From contig JAICLG010000021.1 in assembly GCA_025927515.1 (NCBI GenBank), forward strand, positions 1 to 17,543: a DNA stretch of 17,543 nt, given 5' to 3'. The stretch's first letter is position 1. The number at the start of each line of letters is the position of its first letter. The notes under the pieces are model-generated. The model searched no databases. It saw nothing but the letters and a program-made list of their open reading frames with translations, and was not told where the DNA came from. Positions 1 through 7,519 of this stretch are shown here, in pieces. The DNA is from Hyphomicrobium sp. GTDB taxonomy: Bacteria > Pseudomonadota > Alphaproteobacteria > Rhizobiales > Hyphomicrobiaceae. The translations under genes and the position numbers were made by a program.

Positions 1-1
1 C

Positions 2-1273
2 ACGGCTCCGAGCGCCGTCCCTAAAAACAAGGAACCTGTCGCGCCGCCGCCACCGCAAGGCGCGACGCTGCGTGTTTCGGCCAGCCTTTCGAAAGGCGGC
101 CCGCTGCTCAAGGTGCCGCTGCGCTGGCGCATTTTCAAAGCGGGCGAAAAGGCTGTTGCCGGTCAGACGACCGGGCCGGATATCAGCGCCAAGCTCAAAG
201 CCGGGAGTTACGACATCGAGGCGCAGATCGGGTCTGTGCTGGCGCGGCAGGAGATCACCGTCGCCGATGGCGCTGCGGAAAGCATCATCCTGCCGCTCGA
301 TGCCGCGCACCTCAAGGTCGGCGTTTCGGCCAGCAAGGACGGCACGCCGTCACCGACAGCGGTCCTGACAGTCGCGTCAGGAGACGCACCGATCGCGATC
401 GGCCGCCAGGGTTCCGCCGATCTCTATCTGCCGCCCGCCGACTACACGGTGACGGTCGAGGACGGGATCGCGCGCGCCAGCCGGTCCGTTTCGCTGGCGG
501 CGGGTGACGACAAGCCGGTCGATATCGTGCTCGGCACGGGACGCGTCGAACTCAGCACGGCGACCAGCGCCGGCGATAGCGGCAACAACGATATCATCTA
601 CACGATTTTCGAAGACGACCCCGAGAGTCCGAATGGCCGTCGCGAGGTGGCGCGGTCGCGGGCCGCCGAAGCGAGCTTCACGCTTCCATCGGGAACATAC
701 TACGCCAGCGTCCGTTCGGGCGCGGCTGAGGTGCGTCAGCGGATTGCCGTCGGCATCGGCGAGACCGTGAAGAAAACGCTCGTGCTCGACGTCGCGCCGC
801 TGAAGCTATCGACGGTGGTCGCCGGCGCACCGGCAACAAAACTGCAGGGCATCATCTACCGTATCGATCGACTGGACGGCGACAAGACGCGCGTTGCGCG
901 TGCTCTCGGACCGACCGCGGCCTTCAGTCTGCCACCAGGGCGCTACAATGTCAGCGCGTCGCTCGCTGCGTACCCGCTATCGGCCAGTGACGAGATCACG
1001 CTCGAGGCCGGCAAGCCCGCCGACGTGAGCCTCAGGATCGAGGCGGGAATGGTCAGCTTCAAGGCGCCGGACGCGGTCCGCCTCAGCGATGTCTTCTGGG
1101 AAGTGCTGGACGCCAAGGGTAGTCCGGTCTGGCGCAAGATGGGTGCAGATGCGACGACGCTGCTCGCGCCCGGCCATTACAAAGTCCGCTTCGAAGCGCA
1201 GAGCAAACGCCGCGAAACCGAGTTTGACGTCCGCTCCGGCGAAACGAAAGAGATCGAGATCGGTCCAGGATGA
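2..1273 (+). CDS. Repeat-containing envelope protein, 5' end outside window (partial)
   Basis: The reading frame is open at the left edge of the window, so the true start lies upstream. The visible 423 residues begin with a short Pro/Ala-rich stretch and then hold five diverged tandem repeats of about 75-85 residues, at 65-307, 308-541, 542-796, 797-1048 and 1049-1270. Most repeats follow one plan: a hydrophobic strand, a W/Y-x-I/V strand (WRIF, YTIF, YRID, WEVL), a variable loop, an L-P/A-x-G-x-Y-x-V turn and a closing 'GE/GK..x.V.L' strand. This looks like the Ig-like or carboxypeptidase-regulatory beta-sandwich style, but I cannot assign a family with certainty. The stop overlaps the next start (ATGA, 1270-1273), so the two genes are translationally coupled, and the next gene carries the same repeats. 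The function is unknown; a periplasmic or surface structural or binding role is inferred. The visible part contains no catalytic motif. Confidence 0.75.
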   Translation, partial: TAPSAVPKNKEPVAPPPPQGATLRVSASLSKGGPLLKVPLRWRIFKAGEKAVAGQTTGPDISAKLKAGSYDIEAQIGSVLARQEITVADGAAESIILPLDAAHLKVGVSASKDGTPSPTAVLTVASGDAPIAIGRQGSADLYLPPADYTVTVEDGIARASRSVSLAAGDDKPVDIVLGTGRVELSTATSAGDSGNNDIIYTIFEDDPESPNGRREVARSRAAEASFTLPSGTYYASVRSGAAEVRQRIAVGIGETVKKTLVLDVAPLKLSTVVAGAPATKLQGIIYRIDRLDGDKTRVARALGPTAAFSLPPGRYNVSASLAAYPLSASDEITLEAGKPADVSLRIEAGMVSFKAPDAVRLSDVFWEVLDAKGSPVWRKMGADATTLLAPGHYKVRFEAQSKRRETEFDVRSGETKEIEIGPG

Positions 1274-2382
1274 TGCAATCTCCGAAGCAGTTCAATCTTG
1301 CGTGCCGTATCGCGACGGCGCTCGGGTGCGTGCGTCGCGCGTTGCCGGTTCACACGATCGCCCTTGCTGCAATTTTTCTGTTGTTCATCGGCTTGCCGTC
1401 CCATGCCGCGGAACCGATCCCGGATGGCCCCGCGAGCGGCCCGCTCAACATCCATATTCCGCCGCACAACCCACCATCAACGAACACGACGGTCATACAG
1501 CGCGGCAAAAAATCCAACTTGCCGTCCCTGAGGCTCGTGGCGCTGCTGACGGGCGACGGCCAGCAGATCGATCAGGGACTCGTCTGGCGCATTTTTCGGA
1601 CGTTAGGCCCAGCGGGCAAAGCCAAACTGGTGCTGGAATCGCACGAGGCGACGCCATTGGTGAAGCTTCCTCCTGGTGAATACACCGTCAACGCCGCGTT
1701 CGGGCGAGCCAACCTTACGCGCAAGATCACGTTCAAGGCGGGCGGCCCGCCCTATGAAGCATTTGTCCTGAATGCCGGAGGTTTGCGCCTTTCGGCGCTG
1801 ATCGACGGCAAACCGGCCCCGCCGGGCGCCGTGACATATTCGATTTACACCGACGATCATGATCAGTTCGACAGCCGGTCGATGGTCATCAGTGGCGCCA
1901 AGCCCAATCTGATCATCCGCCTCAATTCGGGTATCTACCGGATCGTATCGCAGTACGGCGACGCCAACGCGAAAATTGAAGCCGACGTTACCGTCGAAGC
2001 GGGAAAGCTGACAGAAACGACCGTCGCGCATACCGGCGGCAAGGCAACGTTCAAGCTCGTCACGCGGGCGGGCGGCGAAGCGGTGCCCGACACGCGATGG
2101 ACGATCCAGACGGAGGACGGCGAAATGATCAAGGAGAGCGTCGGCGCGCTTCCGACGCACGTGCTCGCGCCCGGGAAATACGTCGTCACCGCATCTTCCG
2201 CTGGGCACCTGTTCAAAAATCATTTCGAGATCAAAGACGGCGATGTCAAAAGCGTCGAAGTGCTGATGACGTCGGCGGCGACGGATACCGACACGACCGG
2301 CGGAACGGTCATCGCGCCGATGCACGACGGCTCGGCGTTTGCCGGATCGGACGGACCGTCGCTCGATTTCAAAAGTCAGTAA
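1270..2382 (+). CDS. Exported protein with three beta-sandwich-like repeats
   Basis: This 370-residue protein has a long basic N-region, a hydrophobic core at about residues 27-42 (ALAAIFLLFIGL) and a likely signal peptidase site after SHA (about residue 46). A proline-rich linker (about 47-83) follows, then three repeats at residues 86-170, 171-256 and 257-336 that match those of the upstream gene: WRIF, YSIY and WTIQ strands, then LPPGEYTV, LNSGIYRI and LAPGKYVV turns. The tail is Asp/Thr/Gly-rich and low in complexity. The start is the ATG inside the ATGA overlap with the upstream stop; the adjacent second ATG (1273) is equally possible. There is little Shine-Dalgarno sequence, which fits translational coupling. 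The 3' end overlaps the convergent gene by 14 bp. I do not recognise the family. The paired genes probably act together in the periplasm or envelope (inference). Confidence 0.75.
   Translation: MMQSPKQFNLACRIATALGCVRRALPVHTIALAAIFLLFIGLPSHAAEPIPDGPASGPLNIHIPPHNPPSTNTTVIQRGKKSNLPSLRLVALLTGDGQQIDQGLVWRIFRTLGPAGKAKLVLESHEATPLVKLPPGEYTVNAAFGRANLTRKITFKAGGPPYEAFVLNAGGLRLSALIDGKPAPPGAVTYSIYTDDHDQFDSRSMVISGAKPNLIIRLNSGIYRIVSQYGDANAKIEADVTVEAGKLTETTVAHTGGKATFKLVTRAGGEAVPDTRWTIQTEDGEMIKESVGALPTHVLAPGKYVVTASSAGHLFKNHFEIKDGDVKSVEVLMTSAATDTDTTGGTVIAPMHDGSAFAGSDGPSLDFKSQ
1525..2277 (+). repeat. Three protein-level tandem repeats, homologous to the five at 65-1270
   Basis: The repeat units are 1525-1779, 1780-2037 and 2038-2277. 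The similarity is visible in the protein rather than the DNA: an aromatic-x-I strand followed some 25-35 residues later by L-x-x-G-x-Y-x-V, then a 'aGk/GD..xxV' end. The same pattern recurs five times in the preceding gene, so the two genes probably arose by duplication and unit gain or loss. Confidence 0.6.
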
Positions 2383-2908
2383 GAACCCAATCGGTCGGAC
2401 AGCCGTTGTCGCGCATGCGCTTTTCGACGCGCGCATATTCATCCATCTGACCGCTCGCGAAATACGCGCCGCGCGCCAGATGCCAGTGCTCGCAGGCGCT
2501 CGTCAGATCGCCGGAGGCATAGGCGGCCTCGGCAAGCTCCATTCTCGCTGCGGCGTGTGCAGCCTCCGGTCCGTGAAGGGCTCCGCATCCAGCGGCCGAC
2601 CGCAGCGCCGCCATACGAGCTTCCTCATCGCCGCGCTTTTCGTGCCCGCGCGCCAGAGCGAGGTAGAGAGGCGCAAGCTGCGATTTGTCGTCCGACGTCG
2701 ACGCCCTATCGATGCGCGCAGCTATGGCCTCGACGTCTTCCTCCGGCGCGTCCGCGGAGTACGCGCGAACGACCCTATCTTTGGTGCGGACAGAACGTCT
2801 GATGATCCACCCCCTGAACACCAGCATTGCGAGCGTCGCGACGACTGCGATCGGGATCGCGTAGATCGCTGCGCTCGGAAGCATTTCGATGATCGCGCGC
2901 TCGTTCAC
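2369..2908 (-). CDS. Small membrane-anchored hypothetical protein
   Basis: From the GTG at 2908 this encodes 179 residues. I prefer that start because a purine-rich GGCGGGGTAGGG lies just upstream; an ATG at 2884 is the alternative. One membrane segment near the N-terminus (AAIYAIPIAVVATLAMLVF) is followed by a basic stretch (RGWIIRRSVRTK). The rest is a soluble, Ala-rich, helical domain that reads like two or three TPR-like helical hairpins ('LAPLYLALARGHEKRGDEEA', 'AARMELAEAAYASGDLTSA'). The likely topology is N-terminal anchor with the helical domain in the cytoplasm. The gene begins 57 bp after the stop of the binding-protein gene on the same strand, so the two may be co-transcribed. The family is not recognised and the TPR assignment is tentative. 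The 3' end overlaps the convergent repeat-protein gene. Confidence 0.65.
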   Translation of the reverse strand: MNERAIIEMLPSAAIYAIPIAVVATLAMLVFRGWIIRRSVRTKDRVVRAYSADAPEEDVEAIAARIDRASTSDDKSQLAPLYLALARGHEKRGDEEARMAALRSAAGCGALHGPEAAHAAARMELAEAAYASGDLTSACEHWHLARGAYFASGQMDEYARVEKRMRDNGCPTDWVLTDF

Positions 2909-2965
2909 CGCCCTACCCCGCCGATGATGGCCGACCGCGGCGCCCCTCAAGCTCGATCGCAGATC

Positions 2966-4000
2966 TCAACGCATCGGCGGCGCATACATGAGGCCGCCCT
3001 TGGTCCAGAGATTGTTGAGACCGCGCTCGATCTTCAGCGGCGAACTGTCTCCCAGATTGCGATCAAAGATTTCGCCGTAATTACCGACTTGACGGACGAT
3101 TTGATAGGCCCAATCGCGTGGCAGACCGAGCGGCGCGCCGAGATCGGCCTCAAGGCCGAGAAAGCGTCGTACGTCATGGATCGGTGACGCCTTCATGGTA
3201 TCGACGTTGCTGCTGTTGATCCCAAGCTCCTCGGCAGCGATGAGCGCCATTGCTGTCCATCGCACCACCGCGAACCAAGCGTCGTGCCCGACCTTCACGG
3301 CAGGCCCCAGAGGTTCTTTATTGATATATTCCGGCAGCAGCATGTGATCGGCGCCGTTGGGAAGGCGGCTGCGTTCATAGGCCAACAACGACACGTCGCC
3401 CGTCAGCACCGTGCAGCCACCATTCACGTAAGTCTTGACGAGGTCGTCCCAGCGATTCGAAGTGATCAGCTGGTAGCGCATCTTCCGTGAGCCGAAGTAA
3501 TCGGCGATCGCGGCCTCATCGATCGATCCTGGCAAGACACAGATCGAGGCGCCCGAAAGTTCCAGCACGCTCGAGATCGAGTGATTGCGCGGTACAATGA
3601 AGCCCTGGCCGTCATAGTAGAGGATCGCAGCGAAGCGCGCGCCGAGTTCCGTATCGCGCGTCAACGTCCATGCCGTCCCCCCCATCAAAACGTCGACTTC
3701 GCCGTCCTCGAGAGCCTTGAACTTTTCGCTCGGCATCAAGCTGAGAAACTTGACCGCATCCTTGTCGCCCAGGACTGCAGCGGCGAGCGCCGAGCAAAAT
3801 TCGGTGTCGAGGCCGCTCCAAGTGCCGCTGCTGTTGACCTCGCTGAAGCCCGGCGCGTGATCGCTGACGCCACAGACGACGTGGCCGCGCTTGTGAATGG
3901 CATCGAGAACGCTCGTTTCGCTCCAAGCCGGAGCGCAAAATCCCACGATCATCGAAACGACCGCGACGAGCAACGCAACGCACCTAAATCCAATTGTCAT
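2966..4000 (-). CDS. AapJ-like amino-acid ABC transporter substrate-binding protein
   Basis: This is a 344-residue periplasmic solute-binding protein (family 3). From the ATG at 4000 it has a clear signal peptide (MTIGFRCVALLVAVVSMIVG, then FCAPAWS before the mature ETSVLDAI). The mature part follows the AapJ (general L-amino-acid binding protein) pattern: 'LDAIHKRGHVVCGV', 'GLDTEFCSALAAAVLGD', 'GEVDVLMGGTAWTLTRD', 'YYDGQGFIV', and a Cys pair in 'SGASICVLPGS' and 'NGGCTVLTGD'. The frame continues upstream to 4165, but that extension is Cys/Arg-rich and would bury the signal peptide, so I reject it. The usual aapQ, aapM and aapP permease and ATPase genes are not adjacent, so this is an orphan receptor. 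It may serve a distant transporter or a sensor. It is divergent from the cystathionine-lyase-type gene. The amino-acid ligand cannot be read from the sequence. Confidence 0.85.
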   Translation of the reverse strand: MTIGFRCVALLVAVVSMIVGFCAPAWSETSVLDAIHKRGHVVCGVSDHAPGFSEVNSSGTWSGLDTEFCSALAAAVLGDKDAVKFLSLMPSEKFKALEDGEVDVLMGGTAWTLTRDTELGARFAAILYYDGQGFIVPRNHSISSVLELSGASICVLPGSIDEAAIADYFGSRKMRYQLITSNRWDDLVKTYVNGGCTVLTGDVSLLAYERSRLPNGADHMLLPEYINKEPLGPAVKVGHDAWFAVVRWTAMALIAAEELGINSSNVDTMKASPIHDVRRFLGLEADLGAPLGLPRDWAYQIVRQVGNYGEIFDRNLGDSSPLKIERGLNNLWTKGGLMYAPPMR

Positions 4001-4129
4001 CTGCACTCTATCGACGGACGCCTCGTTGAACTTCTTTTTGATCGTCGCGAAGAGACGGAAGCGGCAATCCGCGCCTTGCCTTAATTGAGCGCAGCCGCGG
4101 GCACCACACATCTCGCGCCAGTGCGTGAC

Positions 4130-4145
4130 GGTCAAGGCCTTGACC
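4130..4145. promoter_or_regulatory. 16-bp perfect palindrome in divergent promoter region (possible operator)
   Basis: GGTCAAGGCCTTGACC is perfectly self-complementary. It lies between the binding-protein gene (start 4000, minus) and the PLP-enzyme gene (start 4197, plus). Its position, about 50 bp before the plus-strand start, suits a dimeric regulator. No regulator gene is nearby. Its role is inferred. Confidence 0.4.
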
Positions 4146-4196
4146 TCGCTCGAAACTTGCGCCACGAGGTCCCCATGCGCCCCGGAGAGTTAAAAA

Positions 4197-5387
4197 ATGG
4201 CAGATAAAGACGACGGATCGAAGGGGTCGGCCAGGCCGGAAACCAAGGTCGTGCACCTTGGCCGGAAGCCTTTCGAGCATCATGGATTCGTAAACCCGCC
4301 CGTCTATCGCGGATCGACGATCCTTTATGAGACACTCGACGCGCTCAACTCAAGGACGCAGCCTTACACCTACGGACGTCGCGCGACGCCGACGACACGC
4401 GCGCTCGAGGAGGCGATTACCGAGCTCGAAGGCGGCGCGGCGACGATTCTGACGTCCTCCGGCCTCGGCGCCGTATCGACGGCGCTGCTCGCTTTCGTCT
4501 CCGCCGGCGATCACATCCTCATCACCGACAGCGCCTATCAACCGGGCCGGACTTTCGCGGACAAGATGCTGAAGCGGCTTGGCGTCGAAATCACCTATTA
4601 TGATCCGGGCATCGGGGCCGGCGTCGCCGAACTCTTCCGCCCGAATACCCGTCTCATTCTGGTCGAGAGCCCCGGTTCGCAGACATTCGAGATGCAGGAT
4701 ATTCCGGCGATCGCTGCCGAAGCGCACAAGCGCGATATCTGGGTTCTGGCGGACAATACGTGGGCGACGCCGCTTTACTGCAAGCCGCTGGCGCTCGGGG
4801 CCGATGTCTCCATTCAAGCGGCAACGAAATACATCGTCGGCCATGCCGATGCGATGCTCGGCGCCGTCGTTGCCAATGCGCGGGCCGCGCGCCTTATCGA
4901 TCATGCCAAGGAAGCGCTCGGCACCTGCCCCGGCTCGGAGGAAACGTATCTCGGCCTCAGAGGACTGAGGACGCTCGATGTTCGTCTGGAGCGGCATCAG
5001 AAGTCTGCTCTTGCAGTCGCGCAATGGCTTGCCAACCGGGCCGAGGTCGATCGCGTTCTCTATCCGCCTCTGCCGAGCGATCCCGGACATGCTCTCTGGA
5101 AGCGCGACTTTACCGGCGCGAGCGGGCTGTTCACCGCGGTGCTCAATCCGGTTTCGAAAAAGGCGCTTGCAGCGTTCCTCGATGGGCTCAAGCTCTTCGG
5201 AATGGGATATTCGTGGGGCGGTTACGAGAGCCTCGTCGTGCCATTCGATCCGACGAGCTATCGCACGGCGACGAAATGGACAGGGCCTGGGCCAGCGCTC
5301 CGTTTCCATGTCGGGCTCGAAGCCGTCGAGGATCTGATCCGCGATCTCGATGACGGATTTACGCGGCTCAAGGCAGCCTCGTCGTAA
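4197..5387 (+). CDS. metC: Cystathionine beta-lyase-type PLP enzyme
   Basis: This 396-residue cytoplasmic enzyme belongs to the Cys/Met-metabolism PLP family (fold type I). The expected reaction is cleavage of cystathionine to homocysteine, pyruvate and ammonia in methionine synthesis. The PLP lysine is K211 in 'AATKYIVGHADAM'. D186 in 'VLADNTWATP' should contact the pyridine nitrogen, and Y58 and R61 in 'YTYGRRATPT' match the phosphate-binding Tyr/Arg of the neighbouring subunit. The C-terminal 'GYSWGGYESLVVP' is typical of the alphaproteobacterial and enteric MetC branch. Length is normal for the family. The start ATG follows GGAGAG (4184-4189) with a 7-bp spacer. The gene stands alone, divergent from the amino-acid-binding protein and convergent with the L,D-transpeptidase (19 bp apart). 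Cysteine-desulfhydrase or related beta-lyase activity is the main alternative. Confidence 0.88.
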   Translation: MADKDDGSKGSARPETKVVHLGRKPFEHHGFVNPPVYRGSTILYETLDALNSRTQPYTYGRRATPTTRALEEAITELEGGAATILTSSGLGAVSTALLAFVSAGDHILITDSAYQPGRTFADKMLKRLGVEITYYDPGIGAGVAELFRPNTRLILVESPGSQTFEMQDIPAIAAEAHKRDIWVLADNTWATPLYCKPLALGADVSIQAATKYIVGHADAMLGAVVANARAARLIDHAKEALGTCPGSEETYLGLRGLRTLDVRLERHQKSALAVAQWLANRAEVDRVLYPPLPSDPGHALWKRDFTGASGLFTAVLNPVSKKALAAFLDGLKLFGMGYSWGGYESLVVPFDPTSYRTATKWTGPGPALRFHVGLEAVEDLIRDLDDGFTRLKAASS

Positions 5388-5406
5388 TCGCGTGGCGGAT
5401 TGATCG

Positions 5407-7248
5407 TCAGAAATTCAACGCCCGCAAAATGATGTCGCCGACGCTTCCACCCCGATTTGAGTAGCCCGACGTTTCGTCATCATGCGTTACGCCCATCGGC
5501 GCATCGAAGCCGCGCCTGCCTGAGCGTTTGCTCCGGAGCGTGTCGGAACTCAGGCGAATACGCTTCAAGGCCGAAGTATCGACGGCTGCCAGATGATCCT
5601 TGCCAATATCGATCCGGTTCCACTGGCCTGCGAGGGCGAGCGTGATGCGCTGCTGGTGTCCGTAGTAGTCGCGAAAATATTGCGGTTTGCCGTCCGCTTC
5701 GACCCAGACAGTGAAATAGCCGACATGCACAGGTAGCGGTGTCGCGAGCGCGATGTCGTTGTCCTTCGGACCTTTGCGTACAAGAGATTTGACGTTCGGA
5801 GCATCAGCGCCACGGTCGATGTCGAAAATGTCCTGCGCGAGCTGCTGCGGGTTTCTCACCCTGACGCAGCCGTGGCTATAGAGACGGACCCTCTCGTTGA
5901 AGAGGTATCTCGCCGGCGTATCGTGCAGGTAGACGGAGTGCTTGTTCGGGAAAAGAAACTTGACCAATCCCAGCGCGTTGTCGTCGCCGGCCGGCTGATA
6001 GAATGTGTATTCGCTCAGGTTGGCTTTGGCCCAATTAACGCGGGTGCTGTCGACGATATGTCCGTTGCGCATGACGACATAGCCCTGCTCCTCGATCGAG
6101 CGGCCCGTTAGCAGCGCCGTCAGCTTGATTGAATCCGGAAGGTTCCATTCCGGCCGCAAGACGATGGTTTTCATGTTCTTCGAGAAGATGGGCGTTTGAT
6201 TTTCCGGCGTGCCGACGACGATCCTGTCGTCGAACACCGCTTTGCCGTCCTTCATCAGCTTGACCGTGAATGCCGGGATGTTGACCAAGATGTATGTCGA
6301 CCCGAGCGTGCGCGGCATCCATCGCCATTCTTCCATGTTGGCGATCACGGCCGCGATTTTCACTGCGTTCTTTTCGGGAGTGTCGCCGATGAGAGCGGCG
6401 CGCGTCGCCGGACCGATATGACCGTCGGGCAGCAAGCCTGCCGACTTCTGAAATTTCTTCACGGCGTCCGCGAGAGCCCTGTCGAAAACGGTCTCTTCGC
6501 CGGGCGCTGATACGACGCCGAACCGCTTCTTGAGGATCGCGACTTCGTCGTCCTTCACGCCCGGCTGCAGTAAGGGGCCGGTGCGGGCGATTTCCAGCGC
6601 TTTGGGAATTGTATCCTTCTTACCGCGAAGCTTGGCGAGCAGGTCTTTGAGTTTCAGGAATTGTTCGTGCGGCGGCTGAAACGAGCGGAGAACTGCCTCC
6701 GGGTCCTGTGTTCGCGATATCTGCGCGAGGACATCTTCCGCGCCCGATACCTGCGGCTGGCGATCGATATAGGATGAGAGAAGCTCTCCCGGTTCGGGAA
6801 TTCTGCTGCCTTCCGCCTCGTGTGCGTAGCGCAAAATGGCGGCCGTAAGCTCAAGCTCGGCGTCGGCAGCGGCCTGGCTCGTCCACTCCGCTGCCTTCGC
6901 ACGATCGAATAGCGGCAGCTCAAAATCGGACGCCTTCAATCCCCAATCGTCGGCTCGCCTCAACTCATCGATGACGAGTTGGGCGGCGCGGGTTGTGCCT
7001 TTTTCATCGACCCACAGCGGTCGGCACTCGCGGCCCGCATAAAAGGCGGCGACGGCATCTCGATCCTGCATATCGAATGGGATCGCTTCTTCGGAGTTAA
7101 GCCTGGCGCAGATCGCCGCCGCGGTCCCGCTCATCGCATTTGCATCATTTGCGTGCGCGCTCGGCAGCATTGAAAATAGTGGCACGATCAGCAACGTCAT
7201 GAGCTGCCAAACCCGAAGATTTATGTGTCGGCGCGCGATGACTGTCAT
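5407..7248 (-). CDS. L,D-transpeptidase, YcbB/LdtD type
   Basis: This 613-residue exported enzyme makes 3-3 cross-links in peptidoglycan. It has a signal peptide or anchor (MTVIARRHINLRVWQLMTLL, ending in SAHA), an alpha-helical scaffold domain (about 40-220), a peptidoglycan-binding domain (about 255-290, 'AVKKFQKSAGLLPDGHIGPATRAAL') and a YkuD catalytic domain (about 315-490). The active-site motif is 'YSHGCVRVRNP', with catalytic Cys461 and an upstream 'SVYLHDTP' His. This layout is that of the large E. coli YcbB family, and the length fits. I chose the ATG at 7248 over the GTG at 7257 because GAAGTGAG sits at proper distance only for the ATG. The last ~60 residues are Arg/Ser/Gly-rich and probably disordered. 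It is convergent with the PLP-enzyme gene. I see no stress promoter here, unlike further right. Confidence 0.9.
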   Translation of the reverse strand: MTVIARRHINLRVWQLMTLLIVPLFSMLPSAHANDANAMSGTAAAICARLNSEEAIPFDMQDRDAVAAFYAGRECRPLWVDEKGTTRAAQLVIDELRRADDWGLKASDFELPLFDRAKAAEWTSQAAADAELELTAAILRYAHEAEGSRIPEPGELLSSYIDRQPQVSGAEDVLAQISRTQDPEAVLRSFQPPHEQFLKLKDLLAKLRGKKDTIPKALEIARTGPLLQPGVKDDEVAILKKRFGVVSAPGEETVFDRALADAVKKFQKSAGLLPDGHIGPATRAALIGDTPEKNAVKIAAVIANMEEWRWMPRTLGSTYILVNIPAFTVKLMKDGKAVFDDRIVVGTPENQTPIFSKNMKTIVLRPEWNLPDSIKLTALLTGRSIEEQGYVVMRNGHIVDSTRVNWAKANLSEYTFYQPAGDDNALGLVKFLFPNKHSVYLHDTPARYLFNERVRLYSHGCVRVRNPQQLAQDIFDIDRGADAPNVKSLVRKGPKDNDIALATPLPVHVGYFTVWVEADGKPQYFRDYYGHQQRITLALAGQWNRIDIGKDHLAAVDTSALKRIRLSSDTLRSKRSGRRGFDAPMGVTHDDETSGYSNRGGSVGDIILRALNF

Positions 7249-7459
7249 GGTGCACACTCACTTCAAGAGGGATGCGACGATGGCTGTGCGCAGGCAACGT
7301 AGCCATTTTCCATGAGGCGGCCACAAGCGGAATCGCAAACTCTTACCGGTGGTTAAGTGTTTGTGACTGCGAAATTGTCAGATCGTCTCAATGAAGATGC
7401 TTTTGAAAAGAACCTCGCGCCGTCTCGATATCGGTGCGGCGCCCGGCGCGTCTCATTCG

Positions 7460-7485
7460 GGAACTTCCAAACAAGCGCAATGGTT
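7460..7485 (+). promoter_or_regulatory. EcfG-type stress promoter, near match (for the YdeP-type gene)
   Basis: The -35 is GGAAC (7460-7464), the spacer 17 bp and the -10 GGTT (7482-7485) where the consensus is CGTT. The predicted transcript start near 7492 would give a leader of about 28 nt to the ATG at 7520. The one mismatch makes this the weakest of the set. Confidence 0.5.
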
Positions 7486-7519
7486 CTCCGAGGGCGCGAA
7501 AAATGTCCGGGAGCGCTTG

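Noticed and set aside
692..716. Exact GGAAC-N16-CGTT match inside the first repeat gene
   Set aside because: It lies in the middle of a coding region with no gene start nearby. One chance match is within expectation, and it serves as a caution for the motif.
2339..3187. 282-residue plus-strand frame opposite the small membrane protein and the AapJ-like gene
   Set aside because: It is Arg-rich with no domain pattern, while both minus-strand genes have a signal or membrane segment and family-like sequence.
4001..4165. 55-residue N-terminal extension of the AapJ-like protein
   Set aside because: It would bury the signal peptide and covers the divergent promoter region with the palindrome.
7391..7519. 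43-residue N-terminal extension of the YdeP-family protein
   Set aside because: It is basic and low in complexity, has no family match that I know, overlaps the candidate promoter, and the ATG at 7520 has a good ribosome site.
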